In this document: positions 8,294 to 16,847 of the stretch, one piece after another
Layout: every line of letters starts with the position of its first letter
Numbering within the stretch: the first letter of the stretch is position 1
Program-made: the position numbers and the translations under genes
DNA from: an uncultured Anaerococcus sp.
GTDB lineage: Bacteria; Bacillota_A; Clostridia; Tissierellales; Peptoniphilaceae
Direction: 5' to 3'
Assembly: GCA_902488555.1 (NCBI GenBank)
Contig: CABTWT010000007.1
Location: 1 to 26,407, forward strand
Length of the DNA stretch: 26,407 nt
The notes under the pieces: generated by a model
What the model was told of the DNA's origin: nothing
Database searches by the model: none
What the model saw: only the letters and a program-made list of their open reading frames with translations

Positions 8294-10414
8294 TTATTTT
8301 CCTATTATATTTAGTCTATAAACAATCTCTTTGGCATTTATAAAGTCATCGTGGGAGATTATCCTCTCTTCTATAACTTTGCCATCTATTTTTATAGTGT
8401 CTACAAATTTCTTATGATGGTAGTTCTCATCTACGAGTATCTTAAGCGTATTGCCATTGGCAAGCTTTATACTTACCTTATCAAATAAGCCAATGCCTAG
8501 CATATATTCATTTGTACCAGGACATACTGGATATATACCTAGGGCGGAAAGAATGTACCAAGCACTCATTGATCCATTGTCCTCATCACCTGGATATCCT
8601 TTAAAGTCGTATCTGAAATAGTTTAATAGGAGATTTTTCACCAGATATTGACTTAAATCAGGTCTATCTACAAAGTGGTAGAGGTATGGCAAGTGAAAAC
8701 TAGGTTGGTTGGAAATACCTATTTGGCCAAAGTGTGCTGTCTCAACTTCTAGCATTTCATGAATAACACAATCATAGTGGCCTATGTTAAAATTAGAATC
8801 AGCATTTACCAGTTCATCTAGTCTTTCTTTGAAAGCTTCTTTTGATCCAAACAATTCTATTAGTTTGTCAAAATCATGATACATATTGTAAGAGTTTTGA
8901 TAAGCCCCACCCTCGGTGTAAGGTGAGCCCCAATCGTAGGGATCGAAGTTTTCTTTGAATTTACCATCTTTATCTTTTTCTACTAAGAACTTAGTATCTG
9001 GATCAAAAAGATTGGTCCAATTACGGGAATAATTTAGATACTTTTCTGCCAAATCATCGTAGCCAAGCTTTTTAGCAGCTACTCCTATTGAAAAATCAGA
9101 CAAACAGTTGTCTAGGGTTTGGTTTACTGATTCGTCTTTGTCAGATGAAATATATCCATTTTCCCTAAATTCATAAGCACCATATCTGCCATAGTGAGGG
9201 TCGTCAGATTCTTTTTCTGAAGAATCTATCATAGCTTTTAGTAAGTCATCGGCAATATCGCTACCAATATCCTTTGTTATAGCATCAGCTATGACACTGT
9301 CAACAAGGGTTCCAGGCATTAGCCCTCTCTCATCTGGAGATAACCACTTAGGAAGAAATCCTGTTTCCTTATAAGAGTTATATACTCCCTCCAATATATC
9401 TTCATAGTCCTTTGTAGCAACAAGGCTTAAAAGTGGGAATAAGGTCTTTTGACCATCCCAAAAACCAATATTGGTGTATAGTTTCCCATTTCTTACTTCT
9501 TTTGCTAGAGTGTTGTAATGGACTTCATTGCCATCTCTGTCTATTTCATAGAATTTTGTAGGAAATAGGAAAGACCTATAGACACAATGATAGAACATTG
9601 ATACTTGGTCTTTTCTATCATAAACCTCGTATTGGTCATATTGGCTTGACTTTCTAGTAAGTTCTATATCAAATATATCAAGATATTCTTGCCACTTATT
9701 AGCAGCAGAAGCTAGCATATCTGAGATTTCGTCACAAGCTTTCTCATAATTAAAGCTTGCTTGGTCTTCTGATATGAAAGATGTTGCAAGTTTCAAATTA
9801 GCTTCTTTTGCCTTTGTTTTGATATAAAAATATCCCTCAATATTTTCTAGTTCAAAGTCACAATCTAGGCGAATTTCCACATACATGGTAAAGTCTTCAT
9901 CTTCGCAACCGGAATAGTTGATAACTTTTCCTACAATTTTTCCATCTTTTTTTATAAAATCTATACCAAGACCTGTTATTTTGAAGGAAACCTCGCTATC
10001 AGCTTTAAAGTTTATAATAGCTGCTTCTTCATCCGCTGTTATTATGGCTTCTTCCCCTGACTCATAGATTATCTTGTTAACCATTGGTCTAAAAGTAGAT
10101 TTATCAGTATCGTAGTAGACCTTTTGATACTCGGTATCCAAATCCTTTGAAAACGGTAAGATTGTCATATAAGAGAAATCTTCCATCCAAGGGCTCGGTT
10201 GGTGAGTTAATCTGAATCCTTGGAATTCTCTCTCATTTGGATTGAAAAACCAAGAACTCCTGCCATCTGTTTGGACTGCAAAGTAGTTTAGGCCATGAGG
10301 GGTTCCTAACAATGGAAGAGTGTTACCGTTAGAAAATTCTCTAAGACTATCAGTTCCAATTCTAGTATCTGTAAATTTCTTATTTGCTAAAATTTCATTA
10401 ATTATTGAATTCAT
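8294..10414 (-). CDS. GH92 alpha-1,2-mannosidase, cytoplasmic
   Basis: A 706-residue inverting, calcium-dependent alpha-mannosidase. The N-terminal beta-sandwich carries QTDGRSSWFFNPNE and GFRLTHQPSPWM; the alpha/alpha barrel carries GFWDGQKTLFPLL. The likely general acid is Glu501 (PYTEGGAYQ); the general-base pair is Asp610 and Asp612 (GDEDNGSMSAWY). His552-Glu553 (VIHEML) occupies the place of the His-Glu pair linked to alpha-1,2 specificity in Bacteroides BT3990; all these residues keep a constant 32-residue offset from remembered BT3990 numbering. No signal peptide, so it acts on imported oligosaccharides, as proposed for streptococcal relatives. It lies 8 bases after the metallophosphoesterase, with AGGGGA before ATG. 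The family is secure; the linkage is a prediction. Confidence 0.92.
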   Translation of the reverse strand: MNSIINEILANKKFTDTRIGTDSLREFSNGNTLPLLGTPHGLNYFAVQTDGRSSWFFNPNEREFQGFRLTHQPSPWMEDFSYMTILPFSKDLDTEYQKVYYDTDKSTFRPMVNKIIYESGEEAIITADEEAAIINFKADSEVSFKITGLGIDFIKKDGKIVGKVINYSGCEDEDFTMYVEIRLDCDFELENIEGYFYIKTKAKEANLKLATSFISEDQASFNYEKACDEISDMLASAANKWQEYLDIFDIELTRKSSQYDQYEVYDRKDQVSMFYHCVYRSFLFPTKFYEIDRDGNEVHYNTLAKEVRNGKLYTNIGFWDGQKTLFPLLSLVATKDYEDILEGVYNSYKETGFLPKWLSPDERGLMPGTLVDSVIADAITKDIGSDIADDLLKAMIDSSEKESDDPHYGRYGAYEFRENGYISSDKDESVNQTLDNCLSDFSIGVAAKKLGYDDLAEKYLNYSRNWTNLFDPDTKFLVEKDKDGKFKENFDPYDWGSPYTEGGAYQNSYNMYHDFDKLIELFGSKEAFKERLDELVNADSNFNIGHYDCVIHEMLEVETAHFGQIGISNQPSFHLPYLYHFVDRPDLSQYLVKNLLLNYFRYDFKGYPGDEDNGSMSAWYILSALGIYPVCPGTNEYMLGIGLFDKVSIKLANGNTLKILVDENYHHKKFVDTIKIDGKVIEERIISHDDFINAKEIVYRLNIIGK

Positions 10415-10422
10415 TAGTTCCC

Positions 10423-11298
10423 CTATATATCACTATAAGTAACATTTGTCTTTGTAATCTGATAAGGATCTAGATCTATCTCAATGAGACTTCCACCCTT
10501 TGGCAAGTCGCCATAAGTTTGGTAGCCACTTGAGTTGGCATAAGCTAGGTGGACATCATATTTTACTGCATCAAAGTTGTTGTCATGATCGTGGCCCACT
10601 ACAATGCCCCATGTTTCTCCATTTAAGACCATATTAGCATATAGGCCCGTATTTATAAATGGCGCTGATATAGTTTTGTCTTCTTCGGCACAGTATCCAT
10701 CTAAGAGGTCATCAACAACATCCCTATATTCTGGAAGTGGTATGTGTTGGAATATGATATTTCTCTTGATGCCGTCATTTTTCTTATACTTATCTGATAC
10801 TTTCCTAAACCATTCCACTTGTTCTGGCAATACCCAATCGTATTTACCATAGCCAAATCTATCAAATTCGCCAGAGTCTATCATATATAGGACAGTTACA
10901 GGCTCTCCATCCTTCTCTAAGTTTATGGTGTAAGATTCTCTATCTCCAGTGAGAAAAACATCCGATTTTTTCGGTTTGTTTCGGATGTTTTTTTCATAAA
11001 TATTTCTCAAATCTTCTCTTGTTACTATCTCTTCTGTGTCATGGTTGCCAAAGGTTAGAGCAAAAGGGATATCAAATTGGTCTATAAATTTCATGACATT
11101 AGTGAAAACTACATCGGCGTTTTTAACCCCGTCAGACCACATCACATCACCTGTGTGGATGATAAGGTCAGGCTTGGTATCTACTATGATTTTTTCAAGT
11201 AATTTATAGGTTCTGATATCATCATCTGCTTCTGGCAAGTTACCAAAGTGAGTATCAGTAAGTTGAAGTATTCTAAATTTATTTGCTTTTATTTCCAT
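10423..11298 (-). CDS. Calcineurin-like metallophosphoesterase
   Basis: A 291-residue cytoplasmic phosphoesterase with the complete dinuclear metal motif set: DTH (Asp15, His17), GD (Asp51), GNHD (84-87), QHIPLPE (His185) and GHDHD (His236, His238). It resembles the Dcr2-type group of metallophosphoesterases, which often have unknown substrates. It sits 1 base after the LplC permease and 8 bases before GH92, with AAAGGA before its ATG, so it is part of the glycan transcript. A role in dephosphorylating an imported or intermediate sugar phosphate is possible but is inference from position only. A terminator-like inverted repeat lies inside the gene (10954-10992). Confidence 0.88.
   Translation of the reverse strand: MEIKANKFRILQLTDTHFGNLPEADDDIRTYKLLEKIIVDTKPDLIIHTGDVMWSDGVKNADVVFTNVMKFIDQFDIPFALTFGNHDTEEIVTREDLRNIYEKNIRNKPKKSDVFLTGDRESYTINLEKDGEPVTVLYMIDSGEFDRFGYGKYDWVLPEQVEWFRKVSDKYKKNDGIKRNIIFQHIPLPEYRDVVDDLLDGYCAEEDKTISAPFINTGLYANMVLNGETWGIVVGHDHDNNFDAVKYDVHLAYANSSGYQTYGDLPKGGSLIEIDLDPYQITKTNVTYSDI
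10954..10994. other. Intragenic 12-base inverted repeat with T-run
   Basis: AAAAACATCCGA (10954-10965) and TCGGATGTTTTT (10981-10992) are perfect inverted complements around a 15-base loop, inside the metallophosphoesterase gene. On the plus strand the hairpin ends in seven Ts (10988-10994); on the minus strand the tail is TTTTTC. It looks like a terminator in either direction. The loop's TCGG (10971-10974) can also pair with CCGA (10962-10965), so a smaller alternative hairpin exists. Confidence 0.5.
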
Positions 11299-11299
11299 A

Positions 11300-12211
11300 T
11301 TATTCCTTTACAGATCCGATAGTTATACCCTTTACAAAATATTTTTGTATAAATGGATAGAATATAACTATAGGGAGAATTACTACAATTATTGTAGCCA
11401 TTTGTAAAGATTCTCCAGTGATTTTAACATTTTCTAGGGCACGATATCCTGCTGCTCCAGAGTTTTTTTGGAGGATATTTGATAGACCTTGTTGACGGGT
11501 CAACATATCCTGTAAGATTGTTGCAAGTGGTTTTAGTTTTGCATTTCTTACATAAAATGATCCTGAAAACCAGTCATTCCAATGGCCTACCGCAGTAAAT
11601 AGTGTTACTGTAGCAAGGGTTGGCTTACTCATTGGAAGTACCATGTCTGTAAATATCCTAAATTCACTCATCCCATCTATACGTGCAGCTTCAACCAAGC
11701 TCATTGGAACCTGCATAAAGGCTGACCTTAAGAGCAAGATATTGGTAACACTATATAGGGACGGGAAGATGTAGACCCAAATCGTATTAGTAAGTCCAAG
11801 CTCACTTAATACTAGATAGTATGGTATTGTTCCTCCACCAAATAACATAGTGAAAAATATGAAAAATGTTATCTTTGACCTACCTGGAAGCCCTGGAATT
11901 GTAAGTGCCCAAGCAGCCATAGACATCAAAAACACACCAAGAGCTGTCCCTAGTACTGTTCTAAATACAGATATGAAAAATGCATTTATTAGGTTGTCTT
12001 GCTTAAATACTTGAGCAATATTTTCAGTGGTGAATTCCCTAGGGAAGAATGTTATTCCTCCCTGAGCAGAATCCGTTCCGGCATTGAATGATAATGCCAA
12101 TATATGGAGAAAAGGTAATATGATAGCTAGCGATAGGGCTATACAGATTATATAAAATATTACCTGGGCCCAAGTGCTAGATTGCATATATTTTTTTGCC
12201 TTATCCATCAT
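11300..12211 (-). CDS. lplC: Carbohydrate ABC permease, LplC/YtcP type
   Basis: A 303-residue inner-membrane permease of the CUT1 family, with about six hydrophobic segments. The cytoplasmic EAA loop (residues 173-193, VEAARIDGMSEF) contacts the ATPase. It pairs with the LplB-type permease at 13963-15015; together they form the channel for oligosaccharides delivered by the lipoprotein encoded between them. Two adjacent ATGs (12211 and 12208) are possible; the second is 6 bases from AGGAG and may be the real start. It is followed after one base by the metallophosphoesterase. The substrate cannot be read from the sequence; the neighbouring glycosidases suggest host glycan fragments. Confidence 0.92.
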   Translation of the reverse strand: MMDKAKKYMQSSTWAQVIFYIICIALSLAIILPFLHILALSFNAGTDSAQGGITFFPREFTTENIAQVFKQDNLINAFFISVFRTVLGTALGVFLMSMAAWALTIPGLPGRSKITFFIFFTMLFGGGTIPYYLVLSELGLTNTIWVYIFPSLYSVTNILLLRSAFMQVPMSLVEAARIDGMSEFRIFTDMVLPMSKPTLATVTLFTAVGHWNDWFSGSFYVRNAKLKPLATILQDMLTRQQGLSNILQKNSGAAGYRALENVKITGESLQMATIIVVILPIVIFYPFIQKYFVKGITIGSVKE

Positions 12212-12218
12212 TTACTCC

Positions 12219-13940
12219 TTAATAGAATATTGTGTCTCCTTCATCTTCTTTCTCTTTTAAGAATTTGCAGAAGTCCTCAATACCCGCATCTTTTAGTTTT
12301 CTTCTTGATTCTTCTATGATTGCATTAGCTTCTTCTTCGCTTGTTGCATAGTAAGCTTTTACTATATCTTCATCCCATTCTTGCATAGCTTGCGCAAGTC
12401 CGCCATCGTCGCCTTCAAATTCATATAGGTATGCAGCTGGGTGCAAGCCGTCGATTACTGTTTTTTCTTCGTATTTTTTGTCGAAGTCATACATTTCGAT
12501 GTATTTTACAGCAGCGTTGTTTTCATTATCACTAGATTCATCTCCCCAAGATGTTTCGCCAAAGTCTTCAAGGTTAGCCATATCTGTGTAAGCAAAGTGT
12601 TCGCCCCAGTAAGCTCCAACGCCTCTAAATCCTTCTTTCTTAGCTGCATCTGGATCTTCAGCCATTAATTCAACTAATTCTTTCTTAGGAACTGGTTTGC
12701 CATCTACTAGGTCATAATGTTTGCCTTCAAGACCGTAGAAGTATAGAAGTTTACCTTCTGGGCCTGCTAACCAATCAGCAAATTTAACAATTTCTTCTGG
12801 ATTTTCTGTTGTTGATGGTATAGCCCAACCTGAATAACCAGATTTATATGGGACTACCATATTGTCTGTTCCATCAGCTCTTTCTAGATCACCTAGTGGT
12901 ATATATGCCATATTTTGCATTTCTATCATTCTAGAGTGAGTATCTGCTATGATACCATATCCTTGGTTTAGGATTCCTTCACGAGCTCTGTTTTCTTCGA
13001 TTGTATAGTATTCTGGATGCATTAGTCCATCTTTTAACCAACGACGTACAAGTTCAACACGTTTTTCTGCATAATCTGTCATACATTCGTGTTTGATATT
13101 GCCATCTTTATCTTTTAGGATTTTTTGTGCGCCTTGACCTTCCCAGATTAGGTTTCTGTATGGCCATGGTCTATCTGAACCACCCCAAATTGTTGGACCA
13201 AGTGGAACTACAGGGTTGCCGTTTACATCTTTGAAGTCACCTTTTTGAATTTTTCTTAGGACTTCTTCAAGCTCTTCTGCTGTGTGGATAGAATCCATTT
13301 CTACACCAAGGTCTTCAGCTATATCTTTTCTGATGTATAGACCACCTACATATTTAGGGTCTGGGTCAGCAGGATTTCTTGGAATAGACATATGAACTAG
13401 GTATGTTGCTCCATCCCAATCATCTCTCATCATGATATTTCTTTTTGTATCGCTTGGTAGGTATCCTTCTTCAAAGTATTTACCATAGGTCTTGCCTTCT
13501 TTTAGATATGGAGCTATATCATGGAACATGCCTTCATTAGCAGCTTTCAACAGAATTGGGAATTCTGGTCTACCTGAGTTGTTTAGGTAGTAAGCTATAG
13601 CATCTGGTAAGTCTCCAGAAGCAAGTCCTGCTGCTAAAGCTTCATAAGCATTGTCTGTTGTTACTGCTTGGATATTTAGGGTTACACCTGTTTTTTCTTT
13701 GATATAGTCAGCGATTTCTGGACTCATTGTTCCTTCACCAACGTCTGAACCTTCTTGGAATACTAATAGGTCAATTTCCCTATCAGCTATCCATGTATCT
13801 GGCTTATCTGTTTGTTCACTTGTTTCTGTTTTTGTACCAGAAGCTTCTTTGTTTGCTGAATTATCTTTGTTTCCACAAGATGAAAGCAGCATTGTAAGTG
13901 ACAATGCTAGTATTGATAATTTTTTAAATGTGAAATTCAT
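12219..13940 (-). CDS. Extracellular solute-binding lipoprotein, LplA/NgtS type
   Basis: A 573-residue lipoprotein that captures oligosaccharides for the LplB/LplC permeases. The lipobox LSSC has Cys22 as the lipid-anchored residue after a short hydrophobic signal. An Asn/Lys/Ser/Thr-rich linker follows (about 24-50), then a two-lobe cluster B-type binding fold rich in Trp and Tyr, suitable for stacking on sugars. The size matches the large LplA-type binding proteins, which usually bind oligosaccharides rather than simple sugars. By architecture it resembles the pneumococcal N-glycan binder NgtS, but identity cannot be judged here. AAGGAG precedes the ATG. Its gene lies between the two permease genes, not at an end of the set. 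Confidence 0.92.
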   Translation of the reverse strand: MNFTFKKLSILALSLTMLLSSCGNKDNSANKEASGTKTETSEQTDKPDTWIADREIDLLVFQEGSDVGEGTMSPEIADYIKEKTGVTLNIQAVTTDNAYEALAAGLASGDLPDAIAYYLNNSGRPEFPILLKAANEGMFHDIAPYLKEGKTYGKYFEEGYLPSDTKRNIMMRDDWDGATYLVHMSIPRNPADPDPKYVGGLYIRKDIAEDLGVEMDSIHTAEELEEVLRKIQKGDFKDVNGNPVVPLGPTIWGGSDRPWPYRNLIWEGQGAQKILKDKDGNIKHECMTDYAEKRVELVRRWLKDGLMHPEYYTIEENRAREGILNQGYGIIADTHSRMIEMQNMAYIPLGDLERADGTDNMVVPYKSGYSGWAIPSTTENPEEIVKFADWLAGPEGKLLYFYGLEGKHYDLVDGKPVPKKELVELMAEDPDAAKKEGFRGVGAYWGEHFAYTDMANLEDFGETSWGDESSDNENNAAVKYIEMYDFDKKYEEKTVIDGLHPAAYLYEFEGDDGGLAQAMQEWDEDIVKAYYATSEEEANAIIEESRRKLKDAGIEDFCKFLKEKEDEGDTIFY

Positions 13941-13962
13941 TTTTTCTCCTTGATTTCAATTT

Positions 13963-15015
13963 TTACCATAGGGCGTTATCGCCAATTTTGTCTGCAACTT
14001 TGTTTACTATCGCTGTAAGTATTAGTCCTGCCAGACCTTGTATTAATCCTACTGCTGTTGCAGGGCCATATCTTGCTTTTTCTAGACCAGTTTTTACTAT
14101 ATAGGTGTCAATGATTTCTGATGCTTGATAGTTGCCTGGATTTTGCATCAAATAAATTTGGTCAAATCCTGCCGCAAGTATGCCACCTAGAGATATTATA
14201 AATAATAACACTATAGTTCTGGTTATACCCGGCAAGGTTACATACCTAGTTTGCTTTAGACGGTTAGCTCCATCTATGGCAGCCGCCTCATAAAGTGACG
14301 GTGATATGCCCATGATGGCTGCATAATAAATTATTGAGTCCCAGCCAATATTCTTCCAAGTGTGGCTCCAAAGAACTGCCGGGTAGAAAAACGACTCTTC
14401 CATCATAAAGAATCTCGACCCGTCCGTTAACCCAGTTTGCCTTAAGAATATGTTTATTAGACCTGTGTTTGGAGCAAAGAGCTTATTTAACATACCGACT
14501 ACAACAACCCATGATATGAAATATGGCAAGTAAGATATACTTTGGAAAGCAGATCTTGCTCTCTTGTTACCGATTTCATTAAAAATCATGGCCATTATTA
14601 TTGGGAATGGTAGGTAGACAAACATCTTTAGGGCTGATATTATCAATGTGTTTTTTATATACATTGGAGTTTCACGAGCAGTGAAGAATTCTCTAAAGTA
14701 CTTTAGGCCTACCCATCCCTTGCCATACATGCCAGAATTGAAAGAAAACTCTCTAAAGGCTAGTAAGTTTCCTGTCATTGGCCAATAGGAAAATATCAAA
14801 AAGAAGAGTATAGCAGGCACTAGCATAAAGTAAAATGTTTTGTACCTATTAAATTCTTGTTTAAAACTTCTCTTATTAGGATGAAAGTTAGGATCATGAT
14901 CTGGATCACTATTAGCATTAGCTTTGTTTTTGATCTCGTCGCCAGCTTCACTCATGGCCAAAGCACCTTCAGGGTTGACTGTGCCACCTAAATTATTAGT
15001 ATTGCTACTATCCAT
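13963..15015 (-). CDS. lplB: Carbohydrate ABC permease, LplB type
   Basis: A 350-residue CUT1 inner-membrane permease. The EAA motif is at 242-264 (YEAAAIDGANRLKQTRYV) and there are six hydrophobic segments from about residue 60 onward. It partners the LplC-type permease. The first 55 or so residues are a hydrophilic, Asn/Asp/Pro-rich extension not usual for LplB proteins of about 300-320 residues. A strong site, AAAGGAGG, before the ATG at 15015 supports this long form, although an internal Met (residue 21) exists. It follows the ATPase gene by 28 bases. Confidence 0.92.
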   Translation of the reverse strand: MDSSNTNNLGGTVNPEGALAMSEAGDEIKNKANANSDPDHDPNFHPNKRSFKQEFNRYKTFYFMLVPAILFFLIFSYWPMTGNLLAFREFSFNSGMYGKGWVGLKYFREFFTARETPMYIKNTLIISALKMFVYLPFPIIMAMIFNEIGNKRARSAFQSISYLPYFISWVVVVGMLNKLFAPNTGLINIFLRQTGLTDGSRFFMMEESFFYPAVLWSHTWKNIGWDSIIYYAAIMGISPSLYEAAAIDGANRLKQTRYVTLPGITRTIVLLFIISLGGILAAGFDQIYLMQNPGNYQASEIIDTYIVKTGLEKARYGPATAVGLIQGLAGLILTAIVNKVADKIGDNALW

Positions 15016-15043
15016 CTTTACCTCCTTTCTTTACAAAATTTAT

Positions 15044-16177
15044 CTATATAATATTTCTGTAAGCTCCGTGGTTTGGTATATCAATTCTTTCTTCACTTTC
15101 ACCGTCAAAGAAATGTGCAAAGTCAAAATCTATTGCAAGTTTTATATGTTGACCTCTTTTAAAGTTTTCAAGACTTATGATTTTTGCAATGATTGGCTTA
15201 TCTTCTAGGTCAAAGTGTAAGAGTGTTTCAGAACCAAGTAGTTCTGCAACCTTTATTTCTATATCTATTGGTGAGTATCTGTCAGAATTATGGTCAATTT
15301 CTTTATCCAAGAATATATTTTCCGGCCTGATACCTAGACTTATGTTTTTGCCAGCGTAGTCTGTAGTCATTAGATAGTCAATGACTTCTTTTGGCGCTTT
15401 TATTAGGGTTTTACCGTGAACTAGGCCTTCATTTGTAACTTTTACATCAAAAAAGTTCATAGCAGGTGAACCCATAAAACCAGCAACGAATTTGTTTACT
15501 GGATATAAGTAAATCTCACGTGGAGAACTTACTTGTTGGATTACTCCATCTCTTAATAAGACAATCCTATCTGCCATAGTCATGGCCTCTACTTGGTCGT
15601 GGGTTACATAAATTGTTGTATTGTCCAATTGTTTGGATATATTTGATATCTCAGACCTTGTTTGAACCCTTAGTTTAGCATCAAGGTTACTTAGTGGCTC
15701 ATCCATGAGGAAGACCTTTGGATTTCTAGAAATTGCACGGCCTAGGGCAACCCTTTGTCTTTGTCCACCAGATAGTTCTTTTGGAAGTCTATCAAGGTAA
15801 TCTTCTAGTCCAATGACCTTGGAAGTTTTTTCTACCCTTTCGTCAATTTCCTTTTGTGGAACTTTTTGCATCTTTAGACCAAAACCCATATTTTCTGCTA
15901 CTGTCATCTGTGGATATAGGGCATAGTTTTGAAATACCATGGCTATGTCCCTATCCTTAGGATGGACATCATTCATAAGTTCGCCATCAAAATAAAGTTT
16001 ACCAGCTGTGATATCTTCTAGTCCTGCTATCATACGAAGAAGAGTGGACTTGCCACAACCTGATGGTCCAACTAATACTATGAATTCTCCCTCATTGATA
16101 GTAAGGTTGAAGTCTTTAACAACATGAGTTCCTGGAATATAATCTTTGTAAATATGTTCTAATCGTATCTCTTTCAT
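15044..16177 (-). CDS. Sugar ABC transporter ATP-binding protein, MsmK/UgpC type
   Basis: A 377-residue ATPase that powers CUT1 sugar importers. It has Walker A GPSGCGKST (37-45), Q-loop Gln83, signature LSGGQRQR (135-142), Walker B LMDEP with Glu160, and switch His193. The C-terminal regulatory OB-fold domain (about 235-377) is typical of MalK/MsmK proteins. It lies directly before the LplB gene and 10 bases after the PTS IIB gene, with GGAAGGA before the ATG. LplABC-type transporters commonly borrow a shared MsmX/MsmK ATPase encoded elsewhere; here one is local, so it is probably dedicated to this importer, though it could also serve others. Confidence 0.94.
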   Translation of the reverse strand: MKEIRLEHIYKDYIPGTHVVKDFNLTINEGEFIVLVGPSGCGKSTLLRMIAGLEDITAGKLYFDGELMNDVHPKDRDIAMVFQNYALYPQMTVAENMGFGLKMQKVPQKEIDERVEKTSKVIGLEDYLDRLPKELSGGQRQRVALGRAISRNPKVFLMDEPLSNLDAKLRVQTRSEISNISKQLDNTTIYVTHDQVEAMTMADRIVLLRDGVIQQVSSPREIYLYPVNKFVAGFMGSPAMNFFDVKVTNEGLVHGKTLIKAPKEVIDYLMTTDYAGKNISLGIRPENIFLDKEIDHNSDRYSPIDIEIKVAELLGSETLLHFDLEDKPIIAKIISLENFKRGQHIKLAIDFDFAHFFDGESEERIDIPNHGAYRNII

Positions 16178-16187
16178 AGCATCCTTC

Positions 16188-16505
16188 CTATCCGATTGCC
16201 TCTTCTATCAAATCAGCTAGTTTTTCAATTCCTGTTTTAATAGGAGTATAGCAATCAGCTGGAATTTGTAAAATATCTCTATTGTTCTTTTCGGCTAAAT
16301 CTTTTAGTTTATCGAAATGAAGTTTCATCTGTGGGCTGACTAAGTATAGGTCATATGATCCATCTTCTATAGAATTGTCTGCCTTCATCACTGTTGTGGC
16401 ATCAACTTCTATAGCCTTGCCATTGTCCTTAAAATAAGCACTGGTCTTATCAGCCATGAGTGATGAACTCATTCCTGCGTTACAAATTATCAAAGCTTTT
16501 TTCAA
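16188..16505 (-). CDS. PTS EIIB, lactose/cellobiose family
   Basis: A 105-residue cytoplasmic phosphotransfer protein. The active-site Cys8 lies in IICNAGMSSS, the typical P-loop of lactose/cellobiose EIIB proteins. It takes phosphate from the EIIA encoded just upstream and passes it to the sugar bound by EIIC. The start is TTG at 16505, overlapping the EIIA stop by 4 bases (TTGA) and preceded by AGGAGG, so IIA and IIB are translationally coupled. Confidence 0.94.
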   Translation of the reverse strand: MKKALIICNAGMSSSLMADKTSAYFKDNGKAIEVDATTVMKADNSIEDGSYDLYLVSPQMKLHFDKLKDLAEKNNRDILQIPADCYTPIKTGIEKLADLIEEAIG

Positions 16506-16834
16506 ATATTCTCACCTCCTTGTATTTTTTTATAAACTCTAATAAGTTTTTCAGCAAATTCAATGGCCATGCTTGCCATAGAAAAATGGTCTTGGGCATG
16601 GACTAAAAATATATTTATTTCTGTGCCTTCTCCGCTAGCCTCCTTATTCATAAATGATGTTTGAATATTGTGGGCTTCTACGAGTTTTTCACGAGCTTGT
16701 TTAAGTTTTTCTTCAGCAGATTTAAAATCATAGTCATCAGCCAGATTTGATGCTTCGCTTGCATAAGCTCTGGCATCTCCGGCCAAAATAATCATGCCAA
16801 AGATATCTTCATATTGTTTTTCATCTAAAGCCAT
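16502..16834 (-). CDS. PTS EIIA, lactose/cellobiose family
   Basis: A 110-residue helical phosphotransfer protein of the lactose/cellobiose type, which forms trimers in known members. The phosphorylated residue is likely His79 in LVHAQDHFSMA, with His83 also conserved. It sits between EIIC and EIIB, with AAAGGAG before the ATG. It receives phosphate from HPr. The pneumatic order IIC-IIA-IIB gives a complete permease together with its neighbours; substrates of this family are beta-glycosides, chitobiose and lactose. Confidence 0.94.
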   Translation of the reverse strand: MALDEKQYEDIFGMIILAGDARAYASEASNLADDYDFKSAEEKLKQAREKLVEAHNIQTSFMNKEASGEGTEINIFLVHAQDHFSMASMAIEFAEKLIRVYKKIQGGENI

Positions 16835-16847
16835 AATGGCTACTCCT

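Noticed and set aside
8294..10414. GH92 as a phosphomannan-uncapping enzyme lacking the general acid, suggested by the motif SNQPSFH and the nearby phosphoesterase
   Set aside because: The residue at the general-acid position (Glu501 in PYTEGGAYQ) is present; the NQP motif is a separate site and its Gln is common in the family. A normal alpha-mannosidase is more likely.
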